Shown: positions 34,226-44,029, numbered from the stretch's first letter. The stretch is DNA of 64,000 nt from Bacteroidota bacterium (GCA_018267275.1 JAFDYV010000009.1:372001-436000); one strand, 5' to 3'. A program made the numbers and translations. Notes: generated by a model from the letters alone, not told the origin.

Positions 34226-35273
34226 CTTCTGTAGAGGCTACTTCCAAAATCAATTTTTCAGTGTAAGCCATTGCTGGCGTTTGGTATCCGGGCTTATAGT
34301 TACCCCTTAATATTTTCTCAGCGATCAAAACAGCTGTTTCGGCTGTCAGTTTGTAGCCACTCAAGGTCTGCAAACGACTTTCACAGCTTCTACCCGATGC
34401 ATCGGTGACTCTACCCCATAAAAAACTTCGGCCGCTTTCGCGCTTCTCTTCACTAGGCCCGGCAGGCTTCTTGTCAATCTGTTTCAACATGAACTTTTTC
34501 ACCCAACTCAGCCGTAGCAACCAATTCATATAGTTGCTTCGCTTGGCGTTGGCAATCATGCTATCGGTGGCACCTGTATATACTTCTATGTTTGGGATAC
34601 CCGTGCTCCTCCAGGCAGTTGAAATATCGCCCCAAGGAATACACAATGTTTTGCTTTTAAATGTTCCGAAGTCAACTTCCAAAACTTTAGAGCCCAATGC
34701 CGAATACACCAACTTGCCATCTTTGCGGATGAGCCCTCCATATCCCAAACCTTCTGTCATGCTTTTGGCAGTACCACGAGACAACCCACCTTTCGACATG
34801 GTAAAAGCCAGTTGCAAATGCGTGGCCGAAGGCAACCGGTTTTTCAAGTGCAATGCAAGGCAATCAGAAGGCACAACATCGAAACCCGTGCCTGGCATCA
34901 CCATGATACCTTTTTCTTTGGCAAGCGCGTCTAACTGAGCTAACGACTCAAAGACCTGATGCTCACCAGTGATGTCAGTATAGTGCGTTCCTGTTTCTAG
35001 ACAGGCGTTTGCCATAGCGGCAGCGGTATGTTTAAAAGGTCCTCCGCAATGAATGACCATCGCGGCTGGCTTGAGAAGTTGAACTAGTTTTGCATGATCA
35101 GAAGTATCAAGTAATTCAAAAGGGTAGCTTGTTTCGGCACTCTGCTTCTTTAGGGCTTGCTCATTTCTGCCGGCAAGGAAAACGTTAAGATTTTTTTGCT
35201 TACACAACTGAACAATCAACTTGCCGGTATAACCATAAGAACCATATACTACAATAAGATCAGATGCTTTCAT
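34212..35273 (-). CDS. Saccharopine dehydrogenase-like/trans-acting enoyl reductase family protein
   Basis: This 353-residue Rossmann protein starts IVVYGSYGYTGKLIVQLC, a G-x-x-G-x-x-G dinucleotide-binding loop of the saccharopine dehydrogenase NADP-binding family. Further markers are VIHCGGPFKHTAAAMANACL and GTGFDVVPSDCLAL. The trans-acting enoyl reductase of mycobacterial phenolic lipids has this plan; here the reaction is undefined but lipid-linked reduction is plausible. It is the last gene of a minus-strand run with lgt and the BamA-like gene. Confidence 0.85.
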   Translation of the reverse strand: MKASDLIVVYGSYGYTGKLIVQLCKQKNLNVFLAGRNEQALKKQSAETSYPFELLDTSDHAKLVQLLKPAAMVIHCGGPFKHTAAAMANACLETGTHYTDITGEHQVFESLAQLDALAKEKGIMVMPGTGFDVVPSDCLALHLKNRLPSATHLQLAFTMSKGGLSRGTAKSMTEGLGYGGLIRKDGKLVYSALGSKVLEVDFGTFKSKTLCIPWGDISTAWRSTGIPNIEVYTGATDSMIANAKRSNYMNWLLRLSWVKKFMLKQIDKKPAGPSEEKRESGRSFLWGRVTDASGRSCESRLQTLSGYKLTAETAVLIAEKILRGNYKPGYQTPAMAYTEKLILEVASTEVIDV

Positions 35274-35278
35274 GTCAA

Positions 35279-35662
35279 CTATTTCAATCGTTCAACTTCT
35301 GTTACAAAGTATTTGGTATCGCCACGCCAGAAAAATGTCATCATGCGTTCCGTGTACTTAAGGCTTACGCGCTCTCCACTCAGCGAAGCTTCTTCTAACA
35401 TTTTAATCACTTCAGCGCGGTCATTATCTACCGAAAACTCAAAAGATTCTGAGACAATGTTGGGAGATTTATTTGCGCCAAAGGTCTGCAAATTGAGCTG
35501 GCCTTCATACGTTTTAAATATCCAACCCTTTTTGCTGATTTTAACCACCATACCAGAGCGGATACCTTCTGAATAAGAGCCCCAGTAGGCAAAACAGAAA
35601 AGGCCAATGAGTAATATTACTGCAACAACCAAGATGCGCTTAACCCATTTGAGAATGAACAT
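35279..35662 (-). CDS. Small membrane-anchored protein of unknown function
   Basis: The 127-residue protein has one N-terminal membrane span (VKRILVVAVILLIGLFCFAYWG) and a beta-rich periplasmic domain containing SEGIRSGMVVKISKKGWIFKTYEGQLNLQ. The same motif recurs in short Bacteroidota proteins that are sometimes mislabelled as 6-phosphogluconate dehydrogenase; nothing in the sequence supports that activity. It sits 5 bases upstream of the reductase-like gene and 23 bases downstream of lgt, so the three are probably one transcript. Confidence 0.75.
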   Translation of the reverse strand: MFILKWVKRILVVAVILLIGLFCFAYWGSYSEGIRSGMVVKISKKGWIFKTYEGQLNLQTFGANKSPNIVSESFEFSVDNDRAEVIKMLEEASLSGERVSLKYTERMMTFFWRGDTKYFVTEVERLK

Positions 35663-35685
35663 ACTTTATTTTTTTGATTGAATAT

Positions 35686-36459
35686 TCAACGTTTGAAGTT
35701 AGCTTTTCTATTCAATTTTACATAGAAATAAGATGCAAGGGCAAAAACCAAAATTGAAATAAATTGAGATGTGGTTACTAGATTTTGAATCAGAAATCCC
35801 CTTTCCACATCCCCACGAAAATACTCGATCACAACACGGCCCAACGCGTAGATCATTAGGTAGTTCATGAAGATCTGCCCATCAAAGTTTTTTTTCTTTG
35901 TAATTAACAGTAGACAAATCATCAACAAGAAGATAAATATTGATTCGTAAAGTTGGGTAGGGTGCAACGGAACACCCTTGGGGTTTGCTTGGCAAAGCGG
36001 ATCAGAAAAAATCACTCCGAAAAAACTATCTGTACGTGTACCGTAGCAGCAACCTGCCATAAAACAACCAACTCTTCCAAAACCATGTACAATACAAGTC
36101 ACGATAGCCATAATATCAAGCATTGCCAATGTGGGGATTTTATGTCGTTTGAAATACCATAACATGATTGGGATTGCTGTGAGCAGTGATCCGTAAAACA
36201 CAAAGCCATTGCCTGAAAAAAGTTTGTCGGGATGGCTCGCATAAAAAGATGGAGCTTCAAAAACTAAAAAAAGTTTGCCTCCAAAAACGCCACCGATAAT
36301 CAGCAATAAGAACAAAGTGTTGGCGGTATCAAAACTCCAGCCGAACTCTCTTTTTCCTCGCCACCACATGTAGGTGCCCCCGAGCACGGCCCCCAATGCA
36401 ATAAAAAATCCGTAGGTATAAACGGTGATCTTGCCGAAAGAAAACAGAACGGGATGCAT
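35686..36459 (-). CDS. lgt: Prolipoprotein diacylglyceryl transferase
   Basis: ATG 36459 (MHPVLFSFGKITVYTYG) gives 257 residues; a longer in-frame start would read into the upstream gene and is rejected. The seven-span enzyme moves diacylglycerol from phosphatidylglycerol to the lipobox cysteine. The signature HGFGRVGCFMAGCCYG is present, as are PTQLYES and GRVVIEYFRGD. It is needed for the lipoproteins seen elsewhere in the window (for example 42975-43964 and 49237-49773). It starts two bases after the BamA-like gene's stop. Confidence 0.93.
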   Translation of the reverse strand: MHPVLFSFGKITVYTYGFFIALGAVLGGTYMWWRGKREFGWSFDTANTLFLLLIIGGVFGGKLFLVFEAPSFYASHPDKLFSGNGFVFYGSLLTAIPIMLWYFKRHKIPTLAMLDIMAIVTCIVHGFGRVGCFMAGCCYGTRTDSFFGVIFSDPLCQANPKGVPLHPTQLYESIFIFLLMICLLLITKKKNFDGQIFMNYLMIYALGRVVIEYFRGDVERGFLIQNLVTTSQFISILVFALASYFYVKLNRKANFKR

Positions 36460-36461
36460 GG

Positions 36462-37586
36462 CTAAAAACTTTCGGCCAACACGATATAGTAATTCAACTC
36501 GCCACCATTTCCGGCAGCTACATCCAAACGCAAATTGAGTTTTTCTTGCCTTAAAACGGCAAAGCGAACACCCGTACCAACAGCGGGCTTGATTCGCTCC
36601 CAAGCAAAATCATTGAAGTCGTTGGCCACTTCGCCCACTGACGCAAATGCTACACCGGCAAATCTTCCTTTGATCGGAAAACGGTATTCCACCTGAGCGG
36701 TTAAAGCCTTTCGGTCGCGATAACGACCAGCATAATAGCCGCGCATCATGTTGTTGCCGCCCAATATGGCCAAATTGCGATAAGGTACATTGCCAAAGTT
36801 AAATGTATTGAAACTTTGTACTGCCAAGATACTCTTGCGTGTAACTTTAATGAACTTCCGAAAATCTATTTCCAACACACGAAAATCATAATCGCTCACA
36901 AGTGCTTTGTTAAAATCAGAAAACTTTACGCGAAAAAGTGCACCTCTATCTGGCTGATAAGCATGATTCCGCGAATCGTAATTGATGAACAAGCTATATC
37001 CAAAAACATTGTATTCCCCTCTATCTGATGCACCCAGCACTTGATCTTGGTCGAAATATCCGCCAGCCTTGTATTCGAGGTTAAACACCCGCTGAAAATC
37101 AACACCTCCGCCCAAAAACAAATTTCCTTTGACTTTCCGATACAACTGCGGGTTAATATAGAATTGTGTAAACGTATAACTCTCAGGATCCTTGCCATCT
37201 GTTCGGTTACCAATTCCCCAAAACTTGTCAGGAAACTTACTAAACGAGTTCTCAAAACGGATGATGTAGCGTTCCTTTGGCAGAAAAATATTCGCGCCAA
37301 CAGCAATTAAAATCTGGTTGTTGAGTGTATAGATTAACCCCGATGGGATGGTGGAAACGCGGAGGGCAGTGTCTTTTTTGTTGGTCTTAAATATGAACGC
37401 GTTGGCGACACCAAACACCCAATTTGTCTCTATCGATCTGGCGGTGAGAGGAAATATCAGTAACTTATTTTTGTAAGGTTTAATGGTAGAATCCTTCTTC
37501 GACAGCGGTGTGGACACATCGGTTTGCGCCCACAAAACAGAAGATGCAAACAAAAAGATAAACACAAGAGGCAAGCGCATCTTCAT
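36462..37586 (-). CDS. BamA/TamA-like outer-membrane beta-barrel protein without POTRA domains
   Basis: ATG 37586 (or 37580) starts with the signal peptide MRLPLVFIFLFASSVLWAQ. The 374-residue protein is a chain of amphipathic strands ending in an aromatic C-terminus (YYIVLAESF). RNLAILGGNNMMRGYYAGRYRDR and VEYRFPIKGRFAGVAF match the barrel-core signature of the surface antigen (D15/Omp85) family. There is no room for POTRA domains, so it is probably not an assembly machine but a secreted-lipid or surface-linked pore. It overlaps or abuts lgt and likely shares its transcript. Confidence 0.85.
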   Translation of the reverse strand: MKMRLPLVFIFLFASSVLWAQTDVSTPLSKKDSTIKPYKNKLLIFPLTARSIETNWVFGVANAFIFKTNKKDTALRVSTIPSGLIYTLNNQILIAVGANIFLPKERYIIRFENSFSKFPDKFWGIGNRTDGKDPESYTFTQFYINPQLYRKVKGNLFLGGGVDFQRVFNLEYKAGGYFDQDQVLGASDRGEYNVFGYSLFINYDSRNHAYQPDRGALFRVKFSDFNKALVSDYDFRVLEIDFRKFIKVTRKSILAVQSFNTFNFGNVPYRNLAILGGNNMMRGYYAGRYRDRKALTAQVEYRFPIKGRFAGVAFASVGEVANDFNDFAWERIKPAVGTGVRFAVLRQEKLNLRLDVAAGNGGELNYYIVLAESF

Positions 37587-37634
37587 GAGTAATTCCACTA
37601 CTATAGGCGCACAAATATCGGTATTCAAGAGCAC

Positions 37635-37662
37635 AAAAAAAGCCCCTCTAAAGCAGAGGGGC
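37635..37662 (-). terminator. Rho-independent terminator of hpf
   Basis: On the minus strand GCCCCTCT (37662-37655) pairs with AGAGGGGC (37649-37642) around a 5-base loop, followed by seven T's (37641-37635). It lies 23 bases after the stop of the hpf gene at 37685. Confidence 0.85.
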
Positions 37663-37684
37663 CGTTGACTTTGTGCAAGGGTGA

Positions 37685-37981
37685 CTATTCTTTCTGCTGT
37701 CTTTCTTTGTATTTCTTTATTTGGTTACGCAACGCCTCTGTGGCTAGGTCGGTTGCAGCCTCAAATGAGCGGGCGTGCTCCTTCGCAAAAAGTTGTGACC
37801 CTGGCACCTTCACTTTGATTTCCACCGTTTTATTTTCCACTCCGGTGTTGTTCAACCTTAGAAAAACTTCTCCATCCACCACGCGGTCATAAAACGTCTC
37901 CAATTTGTCAACTTTTCTTTGAATAAAGTCGACCAACTTGCGGTCGGCATCAAAATGGATGGAATGAACTTGTAACCTCAT
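37685..37981 (-). CDS. hpf: Ribosome hibernation-promoting factor, short form
   Basis: The 98-residue protein (MRLQVHSIHFDADRKLVDF; an ATG six bases upstream is also possible) has the beta-alpha-beta-beta-beta-alpha fold of HPF/YfiA proteins, with DRVVDGEVFLRLNN and a basic C-terminus (RNQIKKYKERQQKE). It binds the decoding centre of idle 30S subunits and promotes 100S dimers or inactive 70S. It follows xerC with a 45-bp gap, an order kept in many Bacteroidota. Confidence 0.92.
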   Translation of the reverse strand: MRLQVHSIHFDADRKLVDFIQRKVDKLETFYDRVVDGEVFLRLNNTGVENKTVEIKVKVPGSQLFAKEHARSFEAATDLATEALRNQIKKYKERQQKE

Positions 37982-38026
37982 ACACATTGAAATTTAAAGT
38001 GGAACATATTACTAAATGCAATTTAT

Positions 38027-38905
38027 TTATGCCTTGGGGTGTGCTTGCTCAAATACTTTTTTCAACTTCTCCATTGAGTTGTGGGTGTACACTTGCGTTG
38101 CCGCCAAGCTACTATGGCCAAGTAAATCCTTCACCGCGTTGATTTCCGCGCCTTTGTTCAACAAATGGGTAGCATAGCTGTGACGTAAAACATGTGGGCT
38201 CCTCTTTTCTACCGATGTAAATGCTTTCAAATATTTTTTTACAATTCTATTCACCAACATAGGGTACAACGCCTCGCCTTTATTTGTAACAAATAGCAGG
38301 CCATGATCATGCTTTGCTACTTCGAGATTTCTGGTCTTAACATAACGCTCGATTAACTTGGCAAGGTGTGCTGGAAATGGAATTACCCTTTCCTTGTTTC
38401 TCTTTCCTAACACTTTCAAGGTGCGATCTTTTAAGTTGACCCGATTTTCTTTGAGATTGATCAACTCCGATAATCGCATACCTGTACCATAAAAAAGCTC
38501 CAACATCAATTGGTCTCGCAATCCCTCGTGGTTGTTTTCGAAAACAACATTATCCAACATCAAGTTGGCATCTTCCTCTTTCACAAAATGGGGTATCCGC
38601 TTGGGTGCCTTTAAGATTTTAATTTTTTGCATTGGATCAATTGCCACCAACTCTTGCTTTCGCAAATACTTATAAAAAGATCGCAGGCATGCAATCTTCC
38701 TATTGATGCTTGCGTTAGAGAGGCCGTCTTCCACCAAACTTACGATCCAAGAACGCACAAGTCCGTAGTTAGCCTGTTGCGGTGGGCAGTCAAAATCGCC
38801 AACCAAAAACTGTTCAAACTGCCTCAAGTCGGTCTCGTAGCTCAAAACAGTTTTTGCGCTGTATCTCTTCTCGAACTGAAGATATTTTAGAAAGGAGTCA
38901 ATCAT
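38027..38905 (-). CDS. xerC: Tyrosine recombinase XerC-type
   Basis: The 292-residue integrase has an N-terminal SAM-like DNA-binding domain (about 1-90) and a catalytic domain with all active residues: R144 (GTGMRLSEL), K168 (LGKRN), H238 and R241 (HVLRHSYATHLL), H264 (LLGHSS) and nucleophile Y273 (QVYTHNS). It resolves chromosome dimers at dif with XerD/XerC partners. Housekeeping neighbours (rpsU, hpf) show this is a core gene, not a mobile-element integrase. CACTACAC (38907-38914) and GTGTAGTG (38927-38934) form an 8-bp inverted repeat just before the start and could fold over the leader. Confidence 0.95.
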   Translation of the reverse strand: MIDSFLKYLQFEKRYSAKTVLSYETDLRQFEQFLVGDFDCPPQQANYGLVRSWIVSLVEDGLSNASINRKIACLRSFYKYLRKQELVAIDPMQKIKILKAPKRIPHFVKEEDANLMLDNVVFENNHEGLRDQLMLELFYGTGMRLSELINLKENRVNLKDRTLKVLGKRNKERVIPFPAHLAKLIERYVKTRNLEVAKHDHGLLFVTNKGEALYPMLVNRIVKKYLKAFTSVEKRSPHVLRHSYATHLLNKGAEINAVKDLLGHSSLAATQVYTHNSMEKLKKVFEQAHPKA

Positions 38906-38941
38906 TCACTACACAAACCTGCCCAAGTGTAGTGTGAATAT

Positions 38942-38976
38942 AAAAAAAATCCCTGCCCGATCGAAATCAGGCAGGG
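38942..38976 (-). terminator. Rho-independent terminator of rpsU
   Basis: On the minus strand CCCTGCC (38976-38970) pairs with GGCAGGG (38957-38951), followed by eight T's (38949-38942). It lies 38 bases after the rpsU stop at 39015 and also separates rpsU from xerC. Confidence 0.85.
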
Positions 38977-39014
38977 TTTGTTAACAAAATGTATATAAAA
39001 TGTTTGTAACGAGA

Positions 39015-39209
39015 CTAGTAATTCTGGTTGGCGTACATTTTTTGCTTGTACGCTGCACGAATGATTTCGCTTCTCCTTTTCACCGATGGCTTTGTAAAAG
39101 CTGTACGCGCGCGCAAATTTTTCAACATACCAGTTTTTTCAAACTTCTTCTTAAAGCGCTTCAGGGCCTTGTCAATCGACTCGTTTTCTTTAATTGTAAC
39201 GATTAGCAT
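39015..39209 (-). CDS. rpsU: 30S ribosomal protein S21
   Basis: The 64-residue protein (MLIVTIKENESIDKALKRFKKK) has the S21 pattern of a short acidic start, then basic helices (RFKKKFEKTGMLKNLRAR and SVKRRSEIIRAAYKQK). S21 sits near the anti-Shine-Dalgarno end of 16S rRNA. In Bacteroidota S21, together with S18 and S6, helps occlude that sequence, which is consistent with the general lack of Shine-Dalgarno use in this phylum. It is monocistronic between its own promoter and terminator. Confidence 0.97.
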   Translation of the reverse strand: MLIVTIKENESIDKALKRFKKKFEKTGMLKNLRARTAFTKPSVKRRSEIIRAAYKQKMYANQNY

Positions 39210-39229
39210 CTGTTTTTCTGTTTGGGCTG

Positions 39230-39261
39230 CAAATATAGGCGTTTTCCGAGCAAATCTGCAA
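39230..39261 (-). promoter_or_regulatory. Promoter of rpsU
   Basis: On the minus strand TATATTTG (39237-39230) matches TAnnTTTG and TTG (39261-39259) lies 21 bases upstream, within the accepted 17-23 spacing. The -7 box ends 21 bases before the ATG at 39209. Confidence 0.55.
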
Positions 39262-39263
39262 GT

Positions 39264-40433
39264 CTATTTCAAAATCGATCGTGAAATCACCAGTTTCTGG
39301 ATCTCGGAAGTGCCCTCTCCAATCGTGCAGAGCTTCGCATCTCTGTAGTATTTTTCAGCAGGGAAGTCTTTTGTGTAGCCATACCCTCCGAAAATCTGAA
39401 CCCCATCGTTGGCAACTTCTACAGCAATTTCAGAAGCATATAGTTTAGCCATGGCGGATTCCCGGTTAACGCTCATCCCCTTATTTTTTAAGTCTGCCGC
39501 GCGATAAGTCAATAGTTTAGCAGCTTCCACTTTGGTAGCCATTTCCGCCAGTTTAAACGAAATACCCTGAAAATTGGCTATTGGCTGATTGAATTGCTGG
39601 CGCTCTTTGGAATACTTCAATGCCGCCAGGTAGGCGCCCTCTGCAATCCCCAAGCTTAACGCGGCAATCGATATCCGCCCGCCATCTAGCACTTTGAGTG
39701 ACTGCACAAAACCTTCGCCCTCTTTACCCATCATTTGACTCTTATGAATTCTGCAATCGGTGAAAATCATTTCGGCCGTTTCAGAAGCACGCATCCCAAG
39801 TTTGTTTTCTTTTTTGCCGGCACCGAACCCAGGCGTACCACGCTCTACTATAAATGCTGACATGCCGTGCGAATCACCCAAAGCACCCGTTCTGGCTATC
39901 ACCACTGCTACCTCACCCGATTTGCCATGTGTGATAAAATTCTTCGCGCCATTGATCACATAATAATCTCCATCTTTGACCGCAACAGTGCGCATGTTTC
40001 CAGCATCGGAGCCTGTATTGGGTTCGGTTAGTCCCCACGCGCCAATCCACTCACCACAAGCTAACTTGGGTAAATATTTCGCTTTTTGACTCTCATTCCC
40101 AAATTGTAGAATATGGCCCGTGCATAGGGAGTTATGTGCCGCCATCGATAATCCAATCGAGCCATCGATTTTTGAGAGCTCTGCAATTGCTGTCACATAT
40201 TCGTGATAACCAAAGCCCGACCCGCCATACTCCTCGGGTACCAATACGCCCATCAAACCTAAGCCGCCCAACTTTCTGAACAATTCTATCGGAAAGTGTT
40301 GATCTTCATCCCATTGCATCATCTTCGGTCGAATCTCTCGGTCGCCAAAATCGCGAATCATGTTCGCAATCATTTTTTGATTCTCTGACTCCAGAAAACT
40401 GACACCTGCGGGCTGCTCAAGTATTGTCTCCAT
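39264..40433 (-). CDS. Acyl-CoA dehydrogenase
   Basis: The 389-residue flavoenzyme introduces a trans-2 double bond in acyl-CoA. Family signatures are [21 protein letters not shown] (FAD/substrate loop), [15 protein letters not shown] and, near the C-terminus, [19 protein letters not shown], whose first glutamate is the likely catalytic base. Length and C-terminus fit short/medium-chain or branched-chain enzymes. The partner electron-transfer flavoprotein is not in the window. A perfect promoter precedes it. Confidence 0.93.
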   Translation of the reverse strand: METILEQPAGVSFLESENQKMIANMIRDFGDREIRPKMMQWDEDQHFPIELFRKLGGLGLMGVLVPEEYGGSGFGYHEYVTAIAELSKIDGSIGLSMAAHNSLCTGHILQFGNESQKAKYLPKLACGEWIGAWGLTEPNTGSDAGNMRTVAVKDGDYYVINGAKNFITHGKSGEVAVVIARTGALGDSHGMSAFIVERGTPGFGAGKKENKLGMRASETAEMIFTDCRIHKSQMMGKEGEGFVQSLKVLDGGRISIAALSLGIAEGAYLAALKYSKERQQFNQPIANFQGISFKLAEMATKVEAAKLLTYRAADLKNKGMSVNRESAMAKLYASEIAVEVANDGVQIFGGYGYTKDFPAEKYYRDAKLCTIGEGTSEIQKLVISRSILK

Positions 40434-40460
40434 TTTGTTAATTCATTTTAAGAAGGGTTG

Positions 40461-40491
40461 CAAAGCTACCAAATTCGACCCTTAAAGCAAA
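40461..40491 (-). promoter_or_regulatory. Promoter of the acyl-CoA dehydrogenase gene
   Basis: On the minus strand TTTG (40491-40488), 19 bases, then TAGCTTTG (40468-40461) is an exact match to the Bacteroidota consensus TTTG-N19-TAnnTTTG. The start codon at 40433 is 27 bases downstream of the -7 box. Confidence 0.7.
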
Positions 40492-40603
40492 CGAGTGTTA
40501 GTTTGTTTTTGTTACGAAACCATTAAATTTTCAAGGATGAAAGTAGAACAGCTCAATTCAGTTAAAATGGCTTATTTTTGCAGCTTTTACAAACCTTATT
40601 TAA

Positions 40604-41917
40604 ATGAATATTGCTGTAGTTGGCACTGGGTATGTGGGTCTTGTTACCGGCACCTGTTTTGCCGAAACTGGTAACAACGTGATATGCGTTGATATTGACA
40701 AATCAAAAGTTGAGAAGCTTAATAATGGAAAAATAACCATCTACGAGCCCGGCTTAGAGTTACTTTTTGAAAGAAATCTGCGTCAGGGTAGACTTAATTT
40801 TACAACAAATCTGGCCGATGGCATTAAAGATGCAAAGGTAATCTTCCTGGCTCTGCCCACACCGCCTGGGGAAGATGGATCGGCTGACCTGAAATATATT
40901 TTAGGTGTGGCCGAAGAATTAGGTCCGCTTTTGAACGATTATACCGTTGTTGTTGATAAGAGCACGGTGCCGGTAGGCACTGCCGATAAAGTGCGGACGA
41001 GAATCGCTTTGAAGGCAAAAACTACTTTTGATGTTGTTTCAAATCCAGAATTCTTACGCGAAGGGGTTGCCGTAGAAGATTTTATGAAGCCCGAGCGTGT
41101 GGTGATTGGCACCAACTCTCAACGCGCTCGTAAAGTAATGGAAACCCTCTATTCTCCCTTTGTTCGCCAAGGCAATCCTTTGGTCTTCATGGATGAGCGT
41201 TCCGCAGAACTTACTAAATATGCCGCGAACTCCTTTTTGGCAACAAAAATTTCATTCATGAATGAGATCGCCAACCTATGTGAGTTGGTAGGGGCTGATG
41301 TAGATTCGGTACGAAAAGGGATAGGCACGGATAGCCGCATCGGCAAAAGATTCTTATTTCCTGGAATTGGTTATGGTGGTAGTTGCTTCCCGAAAGATGT
41401 ACAAGCGTTGGAAAAATCATCATCTGATGTAAACTACGATTTCAAGATTTTGAAGGCGGTAATGGATGTGAATTACGCACAGAAAACAAAACTTATCCCG
41501 CGCATTAAGGATTATTTCCGTGGCGATTTAAAAGGAAAGGTTTTTGCTATATGGGGCCTGGCCTTTAAACCACATACAGACGATATCCGCGAAGCACCCT
41601 CGTTATACAACATCGAAGAGTTGCTCAACGCTGGTGCAATCGTAAAAGCTCATGATCCTGAATCGATGGAGAATGTGAAGCGATTATTAGGTAACAAGAT
41701 TGAGTTTTGCGAAAGTCCTTACGAAGCAGCACAAGGTGCCGATGCCATTTTTATTGCGACAGAGTGGCCAGAATTTCGTACCCCTGACTTTGATAAGTTA
41801 GCTTCAGTTGTAAGGAATAAAGTGATTTTTGATGGGCGAAACCTGTACGATCTTTCAACAATGAAAGACTTGAAGTTTACTTACATTAGCATTGGCCGCG
41901 AAGCAATTTATGCGTAA
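40604..41917 (+). CDS. ugd: UDP-glucose 6-dehydrogenase
   Basis: The 437-residue enzyme oxidises UDP-glucose to UDP-glucuronate with two NAD+. It shows [18 protein letters not shown] (NAD-binding), the catalytic cysteine C261 in [10 protein letters not shown], and the C-terminal UDP-binding part ([17 protein letters not shown]). A -7-like TATTTTTG lies at 40573-40580, without an obvious -33 element. The next gene overlaps by 8 bp and encodes the following step in nucleotide-sugar synthesis. Confidence 0.95.
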   Translation: MNIAVVGTGYVGLVTGTCFAETGNNVICVDIDKSKVEKLNNGKITIYEPGLELLFERNLRQGRLNFTTNLADGIKDAKVIFLALPTPPGEDGSADLKYILGVAEELGPLLNDYTVVVDKSTVPVGTADKVRTRIALKAKTTFDVVSNPEFLREGVAVEDFMKPERVVIGTNSQRARKVMETLYSPFVRQGNPLVFMDERSAELTKYAANSFLATKISFMNEIANLCELVGADVDSVRKGIGTDSRIGKRFLFPGIGYGGSCFPKDVQALEKSSSDVNYDFKILKAVMDVNYAQKTKLIPRIKDYFRGDLKGKVFAIWGLAFKPHTDDIREAPSLYNIEELLNAGAIVKAHDPESMENVKRLLGNKIEFCESPYEAAQGADAIFIATEWPEFRTPDFDKLASVVRNKVIFDGRNLYDLSTMKDLKFTYISIGREAIYA

Positions 41918-42896
41918 AAGAGTTCTTATCACTGGTGGTGCCGGTTTTCTCGGCTCGCACCTCTGCGATCGTTTCATCAAGGAAGGATACCACGTGATTG
42001 CCATGGACAATCTCATCACTGGTGACTTGCGTAACATCGAACACCTATTCAAGCTAGAGCAATTTGAATTCTATCACCACGATGTTTCGAAGTTTGTACA
42101 CGTGCCTGGGCAATTGGATTACATTTTGCATTTTGCCTCTCCGGCAAGTCCTATCGATTATCTAAAAATTCCGATTCAAACACTGAAGGTAGGGTCGCTG
42201 GGCATACACAACTTGCTTGGCCTGGCAAGAGCTAAGAAAGCGCGCATCATGATTGCATCTACCTCTGAAGTATACGGAGACCCCACAGTACACCCACAAC
42301 CTGAAGAGTATTATGGAAATGTGAATTCCGTGGGGCCTCGTGGCGTGTACGATGAAGCCAAACGTTTTCAAGAAGCGATGACCATGGCCTACCATACCTT
42401 TCATGGTTTGGAAACGCGCATCGTTCGGATCTTTAACACCTATGGCCCTCGCATGCGATTGAATGATGGTCGCGTATTACCGGCATTTATCGGTCAAGCA
42501 TTGCGTGGCGAGGATCTAACGGTGTTTGGCGATGGTTCTCAAACTCGCTCGTTCTGTTATGTGGATGATTTAGTGGAAGGAATTTACCGCCTTCTGCTGT
42601 CAGATTATGTGTTGCCTATGAACATTGGCAATCCTAACGAAATCACGATCAGTGAATTTGCTGAAGAAATTATTAAACTGACTGGCACCACACAAAAGGT
42701 GATCTATCATCCATTACCTAAAGACGACCCGAAACAAAGACGACCCGATATTACAAAAGCCAAAAATATTTTGGGATGGGAACCTAAAGTTTCAAGGGCT
42801 GAAGGTTTGAAAATTACATATGATTATTTCAAGTCTTTGCCTCGCGAAGTTCTTTTTGAACGAGACCACAAGAACTTTGACAGTTACATCAAATAA
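41910..42896 (+). CDS. UDP-glucuronate decarboxylase-like NAD-dependent epimerase/dehydratase
   Basis: ATG 41910 overlaps the end of ugd by 8 bp and opens 328 residues. [19 protein letters not shown] is the NAD-binding loop, STSEVYG and YDEAKR (Tyr-x3-Lys) form the catalytic site, and [10 protein letters not shown] plus [11 protein letters not shown] are typical of UDP-xylose synthases. Product of ugd is its expected substrate, so UDP-xylose (or a 4-keto pentose) is the likely output, used in exopolysaccharide or glycan. A bidirectional terminator follows. Confidence 0.9.
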   Translation: MRKRVLITGGAGFLGSHLCDRFIKEGYHVIAMDNLITGDLRNIEHLFKLEQFEFYHHDVSKFVHVPGQLDYILHFASPASPIDYLKIPIQTLKVGSLGIHNLLGLARAKKARIMIASTSEVYGDPTVHPQPEEYYGNVNSVGPRGVYDEAKRFQEAMTMAYHTFHGLETRIVRIFNTYGPRMRLNDGRVLPAFIGQALRGEDLTVFGDGSQTRSFCYVDDLVEGIYRLLLSDYVLPMNIGNPNEITISEFAEEIIKLTGTTQKVIYHPLPKDDPKQRRPDITKAKNILGWEPKVSRAEGLKITYDYFKSLPREVLFERDHKNFDSYIK

Positions 42897-42920
42897 AAAA
42901 AGGGCTTCGCCCTTTTTTTA
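42895..42920. terminator. Bidirectional terminator between the UDP-sugar genes and the M28 peptidase
   Basis: An A-run (42895-42901) leads into AGGGC (42901-42905), a TTC loop and GCCCT (42909-42913), followed by seven T's. It can end transcripts from both sides. Confidence 0.85.
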
Positions 42921-42974
42921 TTTTCAAGCGCCATTTTGGCAAACAACGATAATCTTTCTTGCTAATTAAATGGG

Positions 42975-43964
42975 TTACTCTTCATAATAAACAACGTTCA
43001 GTAAAGTTACGCCTACTGCCTCGAGAGTCTCTTTGCTAATCAAACTCATGTTGTCTTTTGTGGTGTGATGGTAATCGCCAAAAAAACCAATGCCCGCTTG
43101 GTAATGTACAATATCAATCATTGGGATTTTGGCCAGTTGATTGACAAACAAATGATCATCTGTTATGCCGGCCACATTTTGCTTCACAAAATAGTCTGAA
43201 TAGCCCAGCCGAGCCGCAGCATCCCAAACTTTGCCCACTGTCTGCCCGGCATATTCCAAAGAAACCTCTTCGCGGAAAAACTGGGAACGATTTGCCCCTA
43301 CCATATCCAACAAAATGCCATAGTGTGCGCTGTAATTTTTTTGATGTTTGTTCTTTGCCCAGTGTTGAGAACCTAAACACCACCAAGAAGCTTGGCCATC
43401 TGGCAATGACGGTTGTTTTTCTCCGTCTCGCTCGCCCCAATCTTCGCCATCAAATAAAATGATGTCCACTCCAACAGTTGGTTTTGATTGGCCGCCCAAG
43501 TGGCGCGCTACCTCCAGCAACACACCCACGCCACTAGCGCCATCATTGGCTCCGTCAAATGGTGCATTTCTATTGCCATTGTCTTTATCGGCAAACGGGC
43601 GCGTGTCCCAATGAGCTGCCAACAAAATGCGCTTTTGCAATCCAAGATTATAACTTGCGACAATATTCTTCAATTGCAATTTTTGGTTATCAAATGTGCT
43701 GGCCTCGAAATCTTGCTCGATCACCTTCGCACCGTATTGTTTTAAACGGTTGATCAAAAACCGGGCAGCGTTTTGATGACCTAACGTATTGGGCACTCGA
43801 GGTCCAAACTTTACTTGCTTCTCCACAAAAAAATAAGCGCTATCACCCACAAACTTGGGCACGTTCACCACTCGCGATGGCCTTTCTTCTTCTTTTGGTT
43901 TTTTACCTCCGCAGGCCGCCACAAGGGTGGCCAACAAAATCCCCACAACAACTCGATGGAACAT
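42975..43964 (-). CDS. M28-family lipoprotein, glutaminyl-peptide cyclotransferase-like
   Basis: The 329-residue protein begins with a lipoprotein signal (LLATLVAAC, lipid-bearing C18). The M28 metal-site order is visible: AAHWDTRPFAD, DGANDGASGVG, LFDGEDWGE, LLDMVGAN and HHTTKDN. The AAHWDTRP form and the FDGED ... GSQHWAKN segment are closer to glutaminyl cyclases than to aminopeptidases. Glutaminyl cyclases form N-terminal pyroglutamate on secreted proteins, a step recently noted as widespread in Bacteroidota. It should act at the periplasm or outer membrane. Confidence 0.85.
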   Translation of the reverse strand: MFHRVVVGILLATLVAACGGKKPKEEERPSRVVNVPKFVGDSAYFFVEKQVKFGPRVPNTLGHQNAARFLINRLKQYGAKVIEQDFEASTFDNQKLQLKNIVASYNLGLQKRILLAAHWDTRPFADKDNGNRNAPFDGANDGASGVGVLLEVARHLGGQSKPTVGVDIILFDGEDWGERDGEKQPSLPDGQASWWCLGSQHWAKNKHQKNYSAHYGILLDMVGANRSQFFREEVSLEYAGQTVGKVWDAAARLGYSDYFVKQNVAGITDDHLFVNQLAKIPMIDIVHYQAGIGFFGDYHHTTKDNMSLISKETLEAVGVTLLNVVYYEE

Positions 43965-43998
43965 AGCAGCAAAAGTATTGAACCAAGTAACAGAATAA

Positions 43999-44029
43999 TT
44001 TGCTATTAATAAAAAAGCATTTACCTTTG
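43999..44029 (+). promoter_or_regulatory. Promoter of the rimP-nusA-infB operon
   Basis: TTTG (43999-44002), 19 bases, then TACCTTTG (44022-44029) matches the Bacteroidota consensus exactly. Transcription should start about 44036, so the leader to the rimP ATG at 44100 is about 65 bases and carries the hairpin at 44053-44075. Confidence 0.75.

Noticed and set aside
38027..38905. XerC as the integrase of a mobile element
   Set aside because: Its neighbours hpf and rpsU and its full-length sequence match the chromosomal Xer recombinase of Bacteroidota.
43970..43977. Minus-strand TAnnTTTG match upstream of the M28 gene
   Set aside because: It lies only about 6 bases before the start codon at 43964 and lacks a -33 element.
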